In this document: piece by piece, positions 1 to 7,660 of the stretch
Numbering within the stretch: the stretch's first letter is position 1
Layout of the letters: each line of letters starts with the position of its first letter
Source: Desulfobacterales bacterium
Lineage (GTDB): Bacteria > Desulfobacterota > Desulfobacteria > Desulfobacterales > JALSRD01
NCBI GenBank assembly: GCA_026984935.1
Contig: JALSRD010000100.1
Coordinates: forward strand, 54,033-118,032
Length of the DNA stretch: 64,000 nt
Direction: 5' to 3'
Program-made: the position numbers and the translations under genes
Notes under the pieces: generated by a model
Databases searched by the model: none
The model's input: the letters and a program-made list of their open reading frames with translations, nothing else
Told to the model about the DNA's origin: nothing

Positions 1-387
1 CAGCGGCCAGACCAGCGAAAAACGGCTGTTGAAATTGTCGACGGCGTCCGGACTGTTGAGTCGCTGAACATCGAAATCTTCCTGGGTAAAGACGCCCTGG
101 TTCAACAGGGTCCCGAAAGCCAGCGTGGGGTTGTTCGTATGGTTGAAGCGTTCATCGAAGGCCACCTGCGGCAGAAAGCCGGAGCGGGCCTGGGTGACGC
201 GCTCCCCCGACGCATCCAGCTGGGATTGCGCCGCCATGATCCTGGGGTTGTGCTTCAGGGCGGCCTGGATCGCATCGTCCATGGTCAGCATGTGCTGCGC
301 CGGCCGAAATTGGGCTGTCACATGTGTGCCGGTCAGCATCAGCATCAATACGACGCCTGACAGCACCGTGGCGGCAGATGATTTCAT
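1..387 (-). CDS. TolC-family outer membrane efflux protein, N-terminal part (runs off window)
   Basis: This is the first 129 codons of a gene that continues beyond the left edge. The start ATG follows a strong GGAGGA ribosome site. The product begins with a short basic segment and a hydrophobic stretch (about residues 7-22), which is a Sec signal peptide. It then reads MTMDDAIQAALKHNPRI, the typical opening of the first outer-membrane-factor repeat (leucine/alanine-rich helix with a conserved NP). Proteins of this family form the outer-membrane channel of RND, ABC or MFS export systems. The partner pump genes would lie downstream, outside the window, so the substrate cannot be stated. Family assignment is good; the exact role is unknown. 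Confidence 0.8.
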   Translation of the reverse strand, partial: MKSSAATVLSGVVLMLMLTGTHVTAQFRPAQHMLTMDDAIQAALKHNPRIMAAQSQLDASGERVTQARSGFLPQVAFDERFNHTNNPTLAFGTLLNQGVFTQEDFDVQRLNSPDAVDNFNSRFSLVWPL

Positions 388-455
388 AGGAGGTCCTCCA
401 TGAAAGAAACATGAACCCGCGGGCCGCAGCGGCGGACCGCGGTTTGCTGCTGCAG

Positions 456-484
456 ACTATAAGTGGCCTTCGGGTCACTGTCAA
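456..484 (-). promoter_or_regulatory. Near-consensus sigma70 promoter for the tolC-like gene
   Basis: Read on the minus strand, TTGACA (479-484) is followed after exactly 17 bases by TATAGT (456-461), one mismatch from the ideal -10. The predicted start of transcription lies about 60 bases before the ATG at 387. The rest of the 309-base gap between this gene and the siroheme protein shows no other gene or clear signal. Confidence 0.65.
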
Positions 485-696
485 CGGGTAATCTTTTACA
501 GCTGTTTCGGCGGGTTGCATGAGCGGCGGGCCACGGCCCCGCGGGAGATTGGAAAATTTCCGGGATCGACCGGCTTGCACTGGTGGCGCAGGATTCTTAT
601 AGTACGACCAGTCGCTCGCAGCGCCGCAGGTGCAACATGGCGGCGGCGCAAACCATGAACACCCGCGCGTGACGGGTATTTCGAAGGAAGCTGAAA

Positions 697-1494
697 ATGC
701 AATGGACCGCCGAAGCTGAATCCGCCATCCGCAAGGTGCCCTTCTTCGTGCGCAAGAAAGTCAGGACGCGCGTGGAGCGCGAAGCCCGGGAGGCGGGCAA
801 GACCCAGGTCTCGCTGGCCGAGGTCAAGCGCACCCAGACACGCTATCTGACCGGCATGCACCGGGATGTTCAGGGCTACCGTATTGAAATGTGTTTTGGC
901 CCCAGCGGCTGCCCCAACCGGGCGGTGGCCGGCGATGACCTCCATGCCCGGCTGGAAAAGCTGCTGGAAAGCGAGGACCTGCTGAAGTTTCTGAAAGCGC
1001 GCGTCGATGGCCGTCTGAAATTTCACCACGAATTCAGGATTTCACTGGCGGATTGCCCCAATGCGTGTTCCCAGCCCCAGATCCGGGATGTGGGAATTAT
1101 CGGGGCGGCCGTGCCGGCGATTTCCGATGCAGACTGCAGCCTGTGTGCCGCCTGTGTGGAAACCTGCCGCGAAAATGCCCTGTCGCTGGGAACCCAGGGT
1201 CCGCCGGTGCTGGATGGCGCCAGGTGCGTTGCCTGCGGCCAGTGCGTGGCGGCTTGTCCCACCGGCACCATAGAAACCGGACGCAAAGGGTACCGGGTAC
1301 AGCTGGGCGGCAAGCTGGGCAGGCATCCCCGATTGGCGCGGGAGCTGCCCGGCATATACGATCCGCAGCAGGTGCTGACCATTGTGCGTGACTGCCTCAA
1401 CCTCTACAAGGCCCGCAGTCGGCATGGCGAACGCTTTGCAGAGCTGTTCGGGGCGGATGATTTTGACGCCTTCTGCCGACGCTACGGGGGATAA
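697..1494 (+). CDS. PCP-reductase-like / siroheme [4Fe-4S] / ferredoxin protein
   Basis: The 265-residue product has three parts. Residues 1-45 (WTAEAESAIRKVPFFVRKKV and following) match the small PCP_red domain. Residues 55-140 carry the siroheme-[4Fe-4S] signature of sulfite/nitrite reductases: C66-X5-C72 and C120-X3-C124. Residues 147-190 hold two ferredoxin CxxCxxCxxxC motifs. Compact proteins of this kind occur in anaerobes and are presumed low-molecular-weight sulfite or nitrite reductases or redox carriers. It is much shorter than DsrA/DsrB or AsrC, and no dsrAB is nearby. The start follows GGAAGCTGAAA. It is cytoplasmic, with no signal peptide. Its closeness to the nitrosative-stress hcp operon suggests a nitrogen-oxide or sulfite role, which is inference. 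Confidence 0.75.
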   Translation: MQWTAEAESAIRKVPFFVRKKVRTRVEREAREAGKTQVSLAEVKRTQTRYLTGMHRDVQGYRIEMCFGPSGCPNRAVAGDDLHARLEKLLESEDLLKFLKARVDGRLKFHHEFRISLADCPNACSQPQIRDVGIIGAAVPAISDADCSLCAACVETCRENALSLGTQGPPVLDGARCVACGQCVAACPTGTIETGRKGYRVQLGGKLGRHPRLARELPGIYDPQQVLTIVRDCLNLYKARSRHGERFAELFGADDFDAFCRRYGG

Positions 1495-1515
1495 GGGGCT
1501 TTGTAGGCTGACGCC

Positions 1516-2244
1516 CTAGTGCTCGGAAAGCACCTTGCCGCGTGTGCTGATGACGATTTCGGTCATGGGGATCGCCTGGCCGGATGCGGCCAGCGCTTTT
1601 TTGATCATCATCGGCAGACCCGAACAGCAGGGGACTTCCATGATGACGTTGGTGATGCGCCGGATACCGGCGTGCTTGAACATGGCCGTGAAGCGCTGGA
1701 CGTATTCTTCGGCGTCGTCGAATTTGGGGCAGCCCATCACCACCACGCGATCCTTCAGCAGTTCCGGGTGCAGTGCCGGATAGGCCACGGCAGCGCAGTC
1801 TGCCAGCACCAGCAGGTCGGCGCCCTTAAGAAAAGGCGCATTGGGCGGAACCAGGCGGATCTGCACCGGCCAGTGGGAAAGCGCCGAATCCGTGTCGCTA
1901 TCGGGTGGCGCCATGCGATTTTCCGGTGCTCCCGGAGCGAAGATCTGGATACCGGCGGAAGGGCAGCCGGCAGCCGGCGCCGCCGCAGATTCCTTTTCCC
2001 TTTCATCCAGGTAGGCTTCAACAGCCTGCTCATCGAACTCGTCGGCTTCGCGCTCGATGATTTTCAGCGCGCCGGTGGGACACTCGCCCAGGCAGGCGCC
2101 CAGTCCGTCGCAGTATTTTTCGGCTACCATGCGCGCCTTGCCGTCGACGATCTGCAGTGCCCCTTCGGCACAGGAGGGTACGCACTGCCCGCAGCCGTCG
2201 CACAGCTCTTCATCGATTTCAATAATTTTGCGTGTAATTTTCAT
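1516..2244 (-). CDS. Two-cluster ferredoxin-domain protein of the hcp operon
   Basis: The 242-residue protein starts with two [4Fe-4S] motifs (CDGCGQCVPSC near residue 15 and CDGLGACLGECP near residue 45). A variable linker follows, then a C-terminal domain with isolated conserved cysteines (MGCPKFDD, VPCCSGLP). This fits the 4Fe-4S proteins commonly found beside hcp in sulfate reducers, presumed electron donors for the hybrid cluster protein. The start ATG has GGAGAAGCC upstream. It is the last gene of a three-gene minus-strand run (hcp, zinc-ribbon/HD protein, ferredoxin) and is probably co-transcribed under HcpR. The electron-donor role comes from context. Confidence 0.75.
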   Translation of the reverse strand: MKITRKIIEIDEELCDGCGQCVPSCAEGALQIVDGKARMVAEKYCDGLGACLGECPTGALKIIEREADEFDEQAVEAYLDEREKESAAAPAAGCPSAGIQIFAPGAPENRMAPPDSDTDSALSHWPVQIRLVPPNAPFLKGADLLVLADCAAVAYPALHPELLKDRVVVMGCPKFDDAEEYVQRFTAMFKHAGIRRITNVIMEVPCCSGLPMMIKKALAASGQAIPMTEIVISTRGKVLSEH

Positions 2245-2269
2245 GGCTTCTCCGTATGTTTAGCGGGTG

Positions 2270-2962
2270 TCAGGAGGTTTGCAGCAGGGTTTCGGCTTCC
2301 TTGCGCCCCGCGGATGTGCGAAGGTGCGTTCCGATCTTTTCCGCCAGTAAATCCCTGTCAGCGCCGCCTGTCTTTACGGCCTCTTCCAGCTGTGCCAGCA
2401 TCTCGGCGTCGGCAACGACGGCGGCTTCCGGCGATATCTGATCTCCGGCGGCGTGGATCTGCTTCAGCGTTTCGAGCACGGCTTCGATCAGTTTGTCACG
2501 GGCGCGCAGCCGCTGCAGCACTTCCGCGGCCACGGGAAGAGCGCCGTCAGACGACGGTTCATCCGCACCCTTGAGGTAAGCCGCCGACAGTGCCACCGCC
2601 ATGTTGGCCTGTTCGAGCTTGCCGATCTTGTCGGCATAACGGGCCACCCGCGTGACGTGCGCGATGCGCTTGAAATCCCGACCGTAGTGCCGCTTCATTT
2701 CGACGGCCACGCGGTCTTTGAGCAGGTTCTCCTGCTGCGCCACCAGTTCGGGCGGCAGATTGCCCAGGCACTGTTCGGCATACTGGCAGTAGGCCGCACA
2801 GCCGAAATCCATCTTGGGGTTGACGAAACGGTGGCCGCACTTGCCGCACTTGCGGGAAGTATCGTCCTTGAAAAATTCGACCATGGCACCGCATTGCGGG
2901 CACTTGGCTTCAAAAATCGAGCCTGCGGTCCAGTACTGGGTATCCTGTCCGGGGCATTTCAT
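2270..2962 (-). CDS. Zinc-ribbon protein with degenerate HD domain, hcp operon
   Basis: I chose the ATG at 2962 because GAAGGAGATACC sits just upstream. The 230-residue protein opens with Cys pairs forming a zinc ribbon (CPQCG...CGKCGHRF), then a second Cys cluster (CAAYCQYAEQC). A helical region follows that resembles HD phosphohydrolases. In that family the first helix pair normally ends in LHDIG. Here the equivalent site reads AAYLKGADE, and the later His residues are missing, so the metal site looks lost. It lies between hcp and its ferredoxin. It may act as a structural or regulatory subunit rather than a hydrolase, which is inference. Confidence 0.65.
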   Translation of the reverse strand: MKCPGQDTQYWTAGSIFEAKCPQCGAMVEFFKDDTSRKCGKCGHRFVNPKMDFGCAAYCQYAEQCLGNLPPELVAQQENLLKDRVAVEMKRHYGRDFKRIAHVTRVARYADKIGKLEQANMAVALSAAYLKGADEPSSDGALPVAAEVLQRLRARDKLIEAVLETLKQIHAAGDQISPEAAVVADAEMLAQLEEAVKTGGADRDLLAEKIGTHLRTSAGRKEAETLLQTS

Positions 2963-3062
2963 GGCGGTATCTCCTTCTGCCGCCGTCTGCCGCAACCGGA
3001 ATCTGCCGGGTTCCGCCTGCGGACTGACTATTCGTTGGCGACCGTAACTGAAAGTCCGTTGG

Positions 3063-3092
3063 CGGCGCTTTCCCCGGATGGGGGAAGCGCCG
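3063..3092. other. Strong intercistronic hairpin downstream of hcp
   Basis: A 13-base-pair stem (CGGCGCTTTCCCC against GGGGGAAGCGCCG, one G-T pair) closes over a GGAT loop. It lies between the hcp stop codon and the next gene of the operon. No T tract follows on the minus strand, so it is more likely an mRNA-stabilising or attenuating element than a classical terminator. Confidence 0.5.
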
Positions 3093-3106
3093 CGGTTAAA
3101 GCCCGC

Positions 3107-4735
3107 TTATCCCAAGATGGCTTTCAGATCCTCTTCGGGCGTGCTGATGGGCATGATGTTGAAGTTTTTCACAAGTACATCCAGCACGTTGGGTGTTATA
3201 AACGCCGGCAGACTGGGCCCCAGGCGCATGTCCTTGATGCCCAGGTGCAGCAGTGTCAGCAGGATGGCGACCGCTTTCTGTTCATACCAGGACAGAATAA
3301 AGGAAAGCGGCAGGTCATTGACGCTGCAGTCGAAGGCGCCGGCCAGGGCGGTGGCGATCTTAACCGCTGAGTAGGCATCGTTGCACTGGCCCACATCCAG
3401 CAGCCGCGGGATGCCGCCGATGTCGCCCAGATCCTTGTCGAAAAAGCGGAATTTGCCGCAGGCCAGGGTCAGCACCACGCAGTCGTCGGGAACCTGCTCG
3501 ACAAAACGGGTATAGTAATCGCGGCCCAGTTTGGCGCCGTCGCAGCCGCCCACCAGGAAGAAGTGGCGGATGGCCTTGCTCTTCACGGCATCGATGACTT
3601 TGTCGGCCACGCCCAGCACGGCGTTGCGGCCGAAGCCCACCATGACCGTCTTGCCTTCGGTATCTTCGGCAAAACCCGGCAGCTCCAGGGCGCGGTTGAT
3701 CACGGGCGTGAAATCGTCGTTGGACACATGCGTGACCCCCGGCCAACCGACCAGGCCGGTGGTAAAGATATTTTCCTTGTACGATTCACGCGGTTTCTGG
3801 ATGCAGTTCGTGGTCATCAGGATGGCGCCGGGGAAGGCGTCGAATTCCTTGGCCTGGTTCTGCCAGGCGGTACCGTAATGACCATGGAAGTGGGGATATT
3901 TTTTCAGTTCCGGATAACCGTGGCACGGCAGCATTTCGCCGTGGGTGTAAACATTGATCCCTTTGCCTTCGGTCTGCCTGAGCAGCGTGTCCAGGTCCTT
4001 GAGGTCGTGGCCGGATACCAGGATGGCCTTGCCCTTCTTGGCGCCCAGGGGGACCTGCGTCGGAACCGGATGGCCGAAGGTGCCGGTGTTGCCCGCATCC
4101 AGCAGCTCCATGGCGCGCAGGTTGACTTCGCCGCATTTCAGAGCCAGACCGACATAATCGTTCACTCCCAGGCTCTTGTCCAGTGTGGCGGCCAGGGCTT
4201 CGTGGATAAAGGCGTACACGCTGTCGTCTTCCTGCCCCAGAATGCGGGCATGGTCGGCATAGGCGGATACGCCTTTCAGACCGTATATCAGAAGTTCGCG
4301 CAGTCCGAGCACATCGGGGTCGATGTCGGGGTCGGACTTGATTCCCACCTGCCGGGCCTGGTCGGTCAGCGCTTCTCTGCCGTCGGCCGGCTTGAATGCC
4401 GCCGCGTCGTCGGCAAAGTCGGTGCGGCCGCCGGCAGCAGCGACGCGTGCTTTCAATTTATCGCGCTGACCGATGACTTCCTGGATCATGGAGACGAACC
4501 GATCAGGATCGAAATCCACGTTGGTCAGTGTCGAAAAGACGGCTTCACAGGTGAGCTTGTTGATTGCGGGGTCGCTGATGCCCACTTTACGGGCTTCGAC
4601 GGCCACCTGGGATAGGCCTTTCATGGCGTAAATCAGAAGGTCCTGCAGCTCGGCGACTTCGGGCTGTTTGCCGCATACGCCGAGCTTGGTGCAGCCTTCG
4701 CCTTTGGCGGTTTGTTCGCATTGGAAACAAAACAT
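3107..4735 (-). CDS. hcp: Hydroxylamine reductase (hybrid cluster protein)
   Basis: The 542-residue product matches the Hcp/prismane family over its full usual length. The N-terminal cluster ligands are C3, C6, C15 and C21 (C-X2-C-X8-C-X5-C), the arrangement of the strict-anaerobe class. The ligands of the hybrid [4Fe-2O-2S] cluster lie in the C-terminal half (for example VGGCDG and LTLACGK). Hcp handles hydroxylamine and nitric oxide in nitrosative-stress defence in the cytoplasm. The ATG at 4735 was chosen because AGGAGGTTTACC precedes it and the Cys motif begins at residue 3. The upstream divergent region holds a perfect HcpR-like palindrome, so induction by nitrogen oxides is likely. Confidence 0.96.
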   Translation of the reverse strand: MFCFQCEQTAKGEGCTKLGVCGKQPEVAELQDLLIYAMKGLSQVAVEARKVGISDPAINKLTCEAVFSTLTNVDFDPDRFVSMIQEVIGQRDKLKARVAAAGGRTDFADDAAAFKPADGREALTDQARQVGIKSDPDIDPDVLGLRELLIYGLKGVSAYADHARILGQEDDSVYAFIHEALAATLDKSLGVNDYVGLALKCGEVNLRAMELLDAGNTGTFGHPVPTQVPLGAKKGKAILVSGHDLKDLDTLLRQTEGKGINVYTHGEMLPCHGYPELKKYPHFHGHYGTAWQNQAKEFDAFPGAILMTTNCIQKPRESYKENIFTTGLVGWPGVTHVSNDDFTPVINRALELPGFAEDTEGKTVMVGFGRNAVLGVADKVIDAVKSKAIRHFFLVGGCDGAKLGRDYYTRFVEQVPDDCVVLTLACGKFRFFDKDLGDIGGIPRLLDVGQCNDAYSAVKIATALAGAFDCSVNDLPLSFILSWYEQKAVAILLTLLHLGIKDMRLGPSLPAFITPNVLDVLVKNFNIMPISTPEEDLKAILG

Positions 4736-4866
4736 GGTAAACCTCCTACTCTGTGTCTGGTGCCGGCCTGCCATCCAGGCGGGGCCGGACGGCGGAGCGA
4801 CGTTTTTTAAAAGAAGTACATCAATTGATCGACTGTGTAACTCTACGCCTACAGCTGCGGGTTTGC

Positions 4867-4882
4867 CTTGACTTAAGTCAAG
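4867..4882. promoter_or_regulatory. HcpR/FNR-type operator palindrome
   Basis: CTTGACTTAAGTCAAG is a perfect 16-base palindrome containing TTGAC-N4-GTCAA, the form of Crp/Fnr-family sites such as HcpR boxes in sulfate reducers. It lies between the divergent hcp and hcpR-like genes, 25 bases before the regulator ATG and 132 bases before the hcp ATG. This placement suits repression of the regulator and activation of hcp by one protein. Confidence 0.75.
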
Positions 4883-4906
4883 AAGGGCTGATAGTTTTAA
4901 AAAAGC

Positions 4907-5596
4907 ATGAATGAAATCCGCAAAGTGCTTTCGGGCATTGCCCTGTTCAGCGGTCTGGCGCCGGACGAGCTCGATCAGGTGCTGCAGATCACGCTGCAAA
5001 AAAAATTTGCCCGGGGAGAGACGGTTTTTGTCGAAGGCGACCGGGCCGTCGGATTTTACGTGGTGCGCAAAGGCAGGATCAAGATCTACAAAGTCTCATC
5101 CGAGGGCAAGGAACACATTCTGCATATTTTCGGCGGCGGCCATCCTTTCGGGGAAGTGCCGGTCTTTACCGGCCGGCGGTTTCCGGCCAGTGCCCAGGCC
5201 ATCGCTTCCAGCGAACTGCTCTTTTTGCCGCGCCGGGCCTTTGTCGACCTGATTGCCGCGCAGCCGTCGCTGGCGCTGAACATGCTGGCGGTGCTGTCCA
5301 TGCGGCTGCATGAATTCACACTGCAGATCGAAAACCTGTCGCTCAAGGAAGTGCCCGGCCGGCTGGCTTCCTACCTCATGTACCTGGCCAGTGAACAGGA
5401 CAATCCGCGGCACGTGGAACTAAAGATTTCCAAGGGCCAGCTGGCCAGTGTGCTGGGGACCGTCCCCGAGACGCTGTCGCGGATTTTTGCGCGCCTTTCC
5501 GACAGCGGTCTGATTTCCGTCCGGGGACGTGCCATCGAACTCATCGACGCCGACAGCCTGCGCCGCATCGCCGCCAGCGGCCGGGCGGACGGTTGA
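4907..5596 (+). CDS. hcpR: Crp/Fnr-family regulator, HcpR-like
   Basis: The 229-residue protein has an N-terminal cyclic-nucleotide-binding-type beta barrel (residues 10-125, GGGHPFGEVPVFTG near the phosphate-cassette position). A long dimer helix follows, then a C-terminal winged helix (about 155-225) with recognition helix TVPETLSRIFARL. It has no N-terminal cysteine cluster, so it is not a classical [4Fe-4S] FNR. HcpR proteins sense nitrogen oxides and activate hcp. The divergent arrangement with hcp and the shared palindrome support that role. The start has no strong Shine-Dalgarno, so expression may be low. Confidence 0.82.
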   Translation: MNEIRKVLSGIALFSGLAPDELDQVLQITLQKKFARGETVFVEGDRAVGFYVVRKGRIKIYKVSSEGKEHILHIFGGGHPFGEVPVFTGRRFPASAQAIASSELLFLPRRAFVDLIAAQPSLALNMLAVLSMRLHEFTLQIENLSLKEVPGRLASYLMYLASEQDNPRHVELKISKGQLASVLGTVPETLSRIFARLSDSGLISVRGRAIELIDADSLRRIAASGRADG

Positions 5597-5650
5597 CAGC
5601 GCGCCGCCCCATGCAGCACGGAACTGTTTGCCGCAGGGTACACGCAGCGC

Positions 5651-6193
5651 TTAAGGATGCTGACGCTTCAGCTCCAGCTGTGAGATGATATACTCACACA
5701 GCCGCCCGGCTTCGGCCGGCAAAAAGCGCGGCGCCCGGCAGTCCAGTTGTTCATCGCTGACCACTGCCAGCAGGCGCCGGTCTTCGAGGCACAGCGGCTG
5801 CTCCCCCACCTGGCTGCGGAACACCTCCACCTTGGGGAAGTCCGCCTGCTTGTATCCTTCACACAGCACAATGTCCGTATGATCCAGCAGTCGCAGCAAT
5901 CGCTGCGGTCCGGGATCATGATCCATGTCCCGCACCATGCCGATACGCCTCGGGGAGCACACGATCGAAGTCGATGCGCCCGCGGCCTTGTGCCGCCAGC
6001 TGTCTTTGCCGGGTTTGTCCAGTTCCAGCCGGTTGCCGTGGTGATGCTTGATGGTGCCCACCCGCCATCCTCTGCGGGTAAATTCCGGGATGAGCCGCTC
6101 TAAAAGGGTGGTTTTACCCGATTGCGAGCAGCCCACGATCAGGACCAGCGGCGGTACGGAGGTTTTAGGGACTGCCTTGGATGGACTGTGCAT
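5651..6193 (-). CDS. mobB: Molybdopterin-guanine dinucleotide biosynthesis protein MobB
   Basis: A P-loop GTPase of about 180 residues: Walker A GCSQSGKTT near the start, then VGTIKHHHG and later VLCEGYK, all typical of MobB. MobB assists MobA in making the dinucleotide form of the molybdenum/tungsten cofactor used by formate dehydrogenases and related enzymes. I take the ATG at 6193. An in-frame TTG at 6217 would make the gene almost touch the rubrerythrin-like gene upstream and cannot be excluded. Neither start has a good ribosome site, so translational coupling to the upstream gene is likely. No mobA is seen in the window. Confidence 0.88.
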   Translation of the reverse strand: MHSPSKAVPKTSVPPLVLIVGCSQSGKTTLLERLIPEFTRRGWRVGTIKHHHGNRLELDKPGKDSWRHKAAGASTSIVCSPRRIGMVRDMDHDPGPQRLLRLLDHTDIVLCEGYKQADFPKVEVFRSQVGEQPLCLEDRRLLAVVSDEQLDCRAPRFLPAEAGRLCEYIISQLELKRQHP

Positions 6194-6219
6194 GTCGCGG
6201 GTGCGGTGGTTCTGCAAGG

Positions 6220-6693
6220 CTATTTGTGCCTGACCAGTTCACGGCTCAGCAGACGCACATGAGCCATTTCTTCCTTGATGATGGCGTCTAACTTGTGCTT
6301 GCCCAGGTCCTGGGGAACAGTGTCTTTCATCCCCAGGTAAAATACGATGGAGTCTTTTTCGGCTTCGATGGCCGCCTTGAGAACTTCGCGCAGCGAACCG
6401 AGGTCGATGGCTTTTTCGAAAAACACCCGTGTATCCACCAGCGCCCGCAGGTACATGGCGGACTCTCCCTCAGGATCGAAAACCGTGGGTGCTTTTTCGG
6501 CAGCGGTCAGATCCCGGCGCATGGCGGCGAAGGTTTTCTCGTGTTCGACTTCCATGTCGGCCAGCTCCAGCAGAAATTTGCGCGTTTCTTCGTTTTCAGC
6601 CGATGCAGCTGCCTTGCGGTAGAATTCGGCGCCGTTGCGCTCCATCTGCTGCGCCATCTCGAAAACTTCATCCGCACTGAAATCGTAGCTCAT
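6220..6693 (-). CDS. Rubrerythrin/ferritin-like diiron protein
   Basis: The 157-residue four-helix protein carries the diiron ligand pattern of rubrerythrin-type erythrins: E-X2-H in helix 2 (MEVEHEKTF), and E and E-X2-H in later helices (AIEAEKDS, KEEMAHVRLL). It lacks the C-terminal rubredoxin domain, so it is a short erythrin rather than full rubrerythrin. Such proteins remove peroxide or store iron in anaerobes. The ATG at 6693 has GGAGG nine bases upstream. It probably shares a transcript with mobB downstream. Confidence 0.85.
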   Translation of the reverse strand: MSYDFSADEVFEMAQQMERNGAEFYRKAAASAENEETRKFLLELADMEVEHEKTFAAMRRDLTAAEKAPTVFDPEGESAMYLRALVDTRVFFEKAIDLGSLREVLKAAIEAEKDSIVFYLGMKDTVPQDLGKHKLDAIIKEEMAHVRLLSRELVRHK

Positions 6694-6805
6694 GCTGCCT
6701 CCATTTGGGGTTGACGGTTTCCCGGGTTGCGGAAACACCCGTAAATTACGAACGTATCCTATGATAAGAACGGATGGGCTGTTTGTAAAGCCGTCAGCGA
6801 AGCCG

Positions 6806-7582
6806 TCAGCGGTTCTCCCAGCGGGGAGGTTTTTTCTCCAAAAAAGCGCCGATGCCGACCTGGGCGTCCCGCGCCAGGTTGTTTAACGCGATGGTATGCG
6901 AGGCATACGCCAGGGCCTTGTCGTCCGGTTGGTCGATCTGGTCGTAAAAGGCGCGTTTGCCGATTCTCAGTACCAGGGGGCTGGCTTCGGCGATCTGTCG
7001 CGCCAGCTTCTCGGTTTCGGCGGCCAGCTGCTCCATCTTGACCACGCGGTTGACCAGTCCCAGCTGCTTGGCTTCCGTTGCCGGCACGTAACGTCCGGTC
7101 ATGAGCATTTCCATGGCCGCCCTGCGGCCGATGGCACGGGAGATCGCCACCATGGGCGTGGTGCAGAAAAGCCCGATTTTGACGCCCGGGGTGGCAAAGC
7201 GGGCGCCTTCTTCGGCCACCACCAGGTCGCACCATGCCGCCAGTTGGCAGCCGGCGGCCGTGGCAATTCCCTGGACGGCGGCGATGACCACCTGGGGGAT
7301 CTGATGCAGCATCTGCATCATGGCCGTGCAGCGGTCGAAAATGTGCTTGTAGGTTTTCATGTCCGCGTCCACCATCTCGGCGAGATCGTGGCCGGCGCAG
7401 AAATGATTGCCGGCGGCGCGCACGATGAGGACACTGATGTTTTCGTCTTCGGCCAAAGCGGTGAGCACGGCCGTGATTTCGCGGATCATGGTGCGCGACA
7501 GCGCGTTGATTTTAGACGGGTTGTTGAGCGTCAGAAAGGCCAGCGGCGGCCGGTGTTTGAATTCGATTTCGGTGTAGGGCAT
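6806..7582 (-). CDS. Enoyl-CoA hydratase/isomerase family protein
   Basis: A 258-residue crotonase fold. The oxyanion-hole segments are visible: NHFCAGHDLAEM (residues 68-79) and ATAAGCQLAAWCDLVVA (about 115-131). The usual catalytic Glu of hydratases in the second segment is replaced by a neutral residue (GCQLA), as in the ECHDC3-like branch, so the reaction may not be simple hydration. AAGGAGGTTGCA precedes the ATG. It lies after a large FAD/Fe-S oxidase on the same strand, with an 78-base gap. No other fatty-acid genes are adjacent, and the substrate is unknown. Confidence 0.85.
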   Translation of the reverse strand: MPYTEIEFKHRPPLAFLTLNNPSKINALSRTMIREITAVLTALAEDENISVLIVRAAGNHFCAGHDLAEMVDADMKTYKHIFDRCTAMMQMLHQIPQVVIAAVQGIATAAGCQLAAWCDLVVAEEGARFATPGVKIGLFCTTPMVAISRAIGRRAAMEMLMTGRYVPATEAKQLGLVNRVVKMEQLAAETEKLARQIAEASPLVLRIGKRAFYDQIDQPDDKALAYASHTIALNNLARDAQVGIGAFLEKKPPRWENR

Positions 7583-7660
7583 TGCAACCTCCTTCGGTTT
7601 CGATTGACGATGCATCGGTTTTCCGCCTTTTCGATCCGCAGTCGTGCTTTCCGGAAGAAA

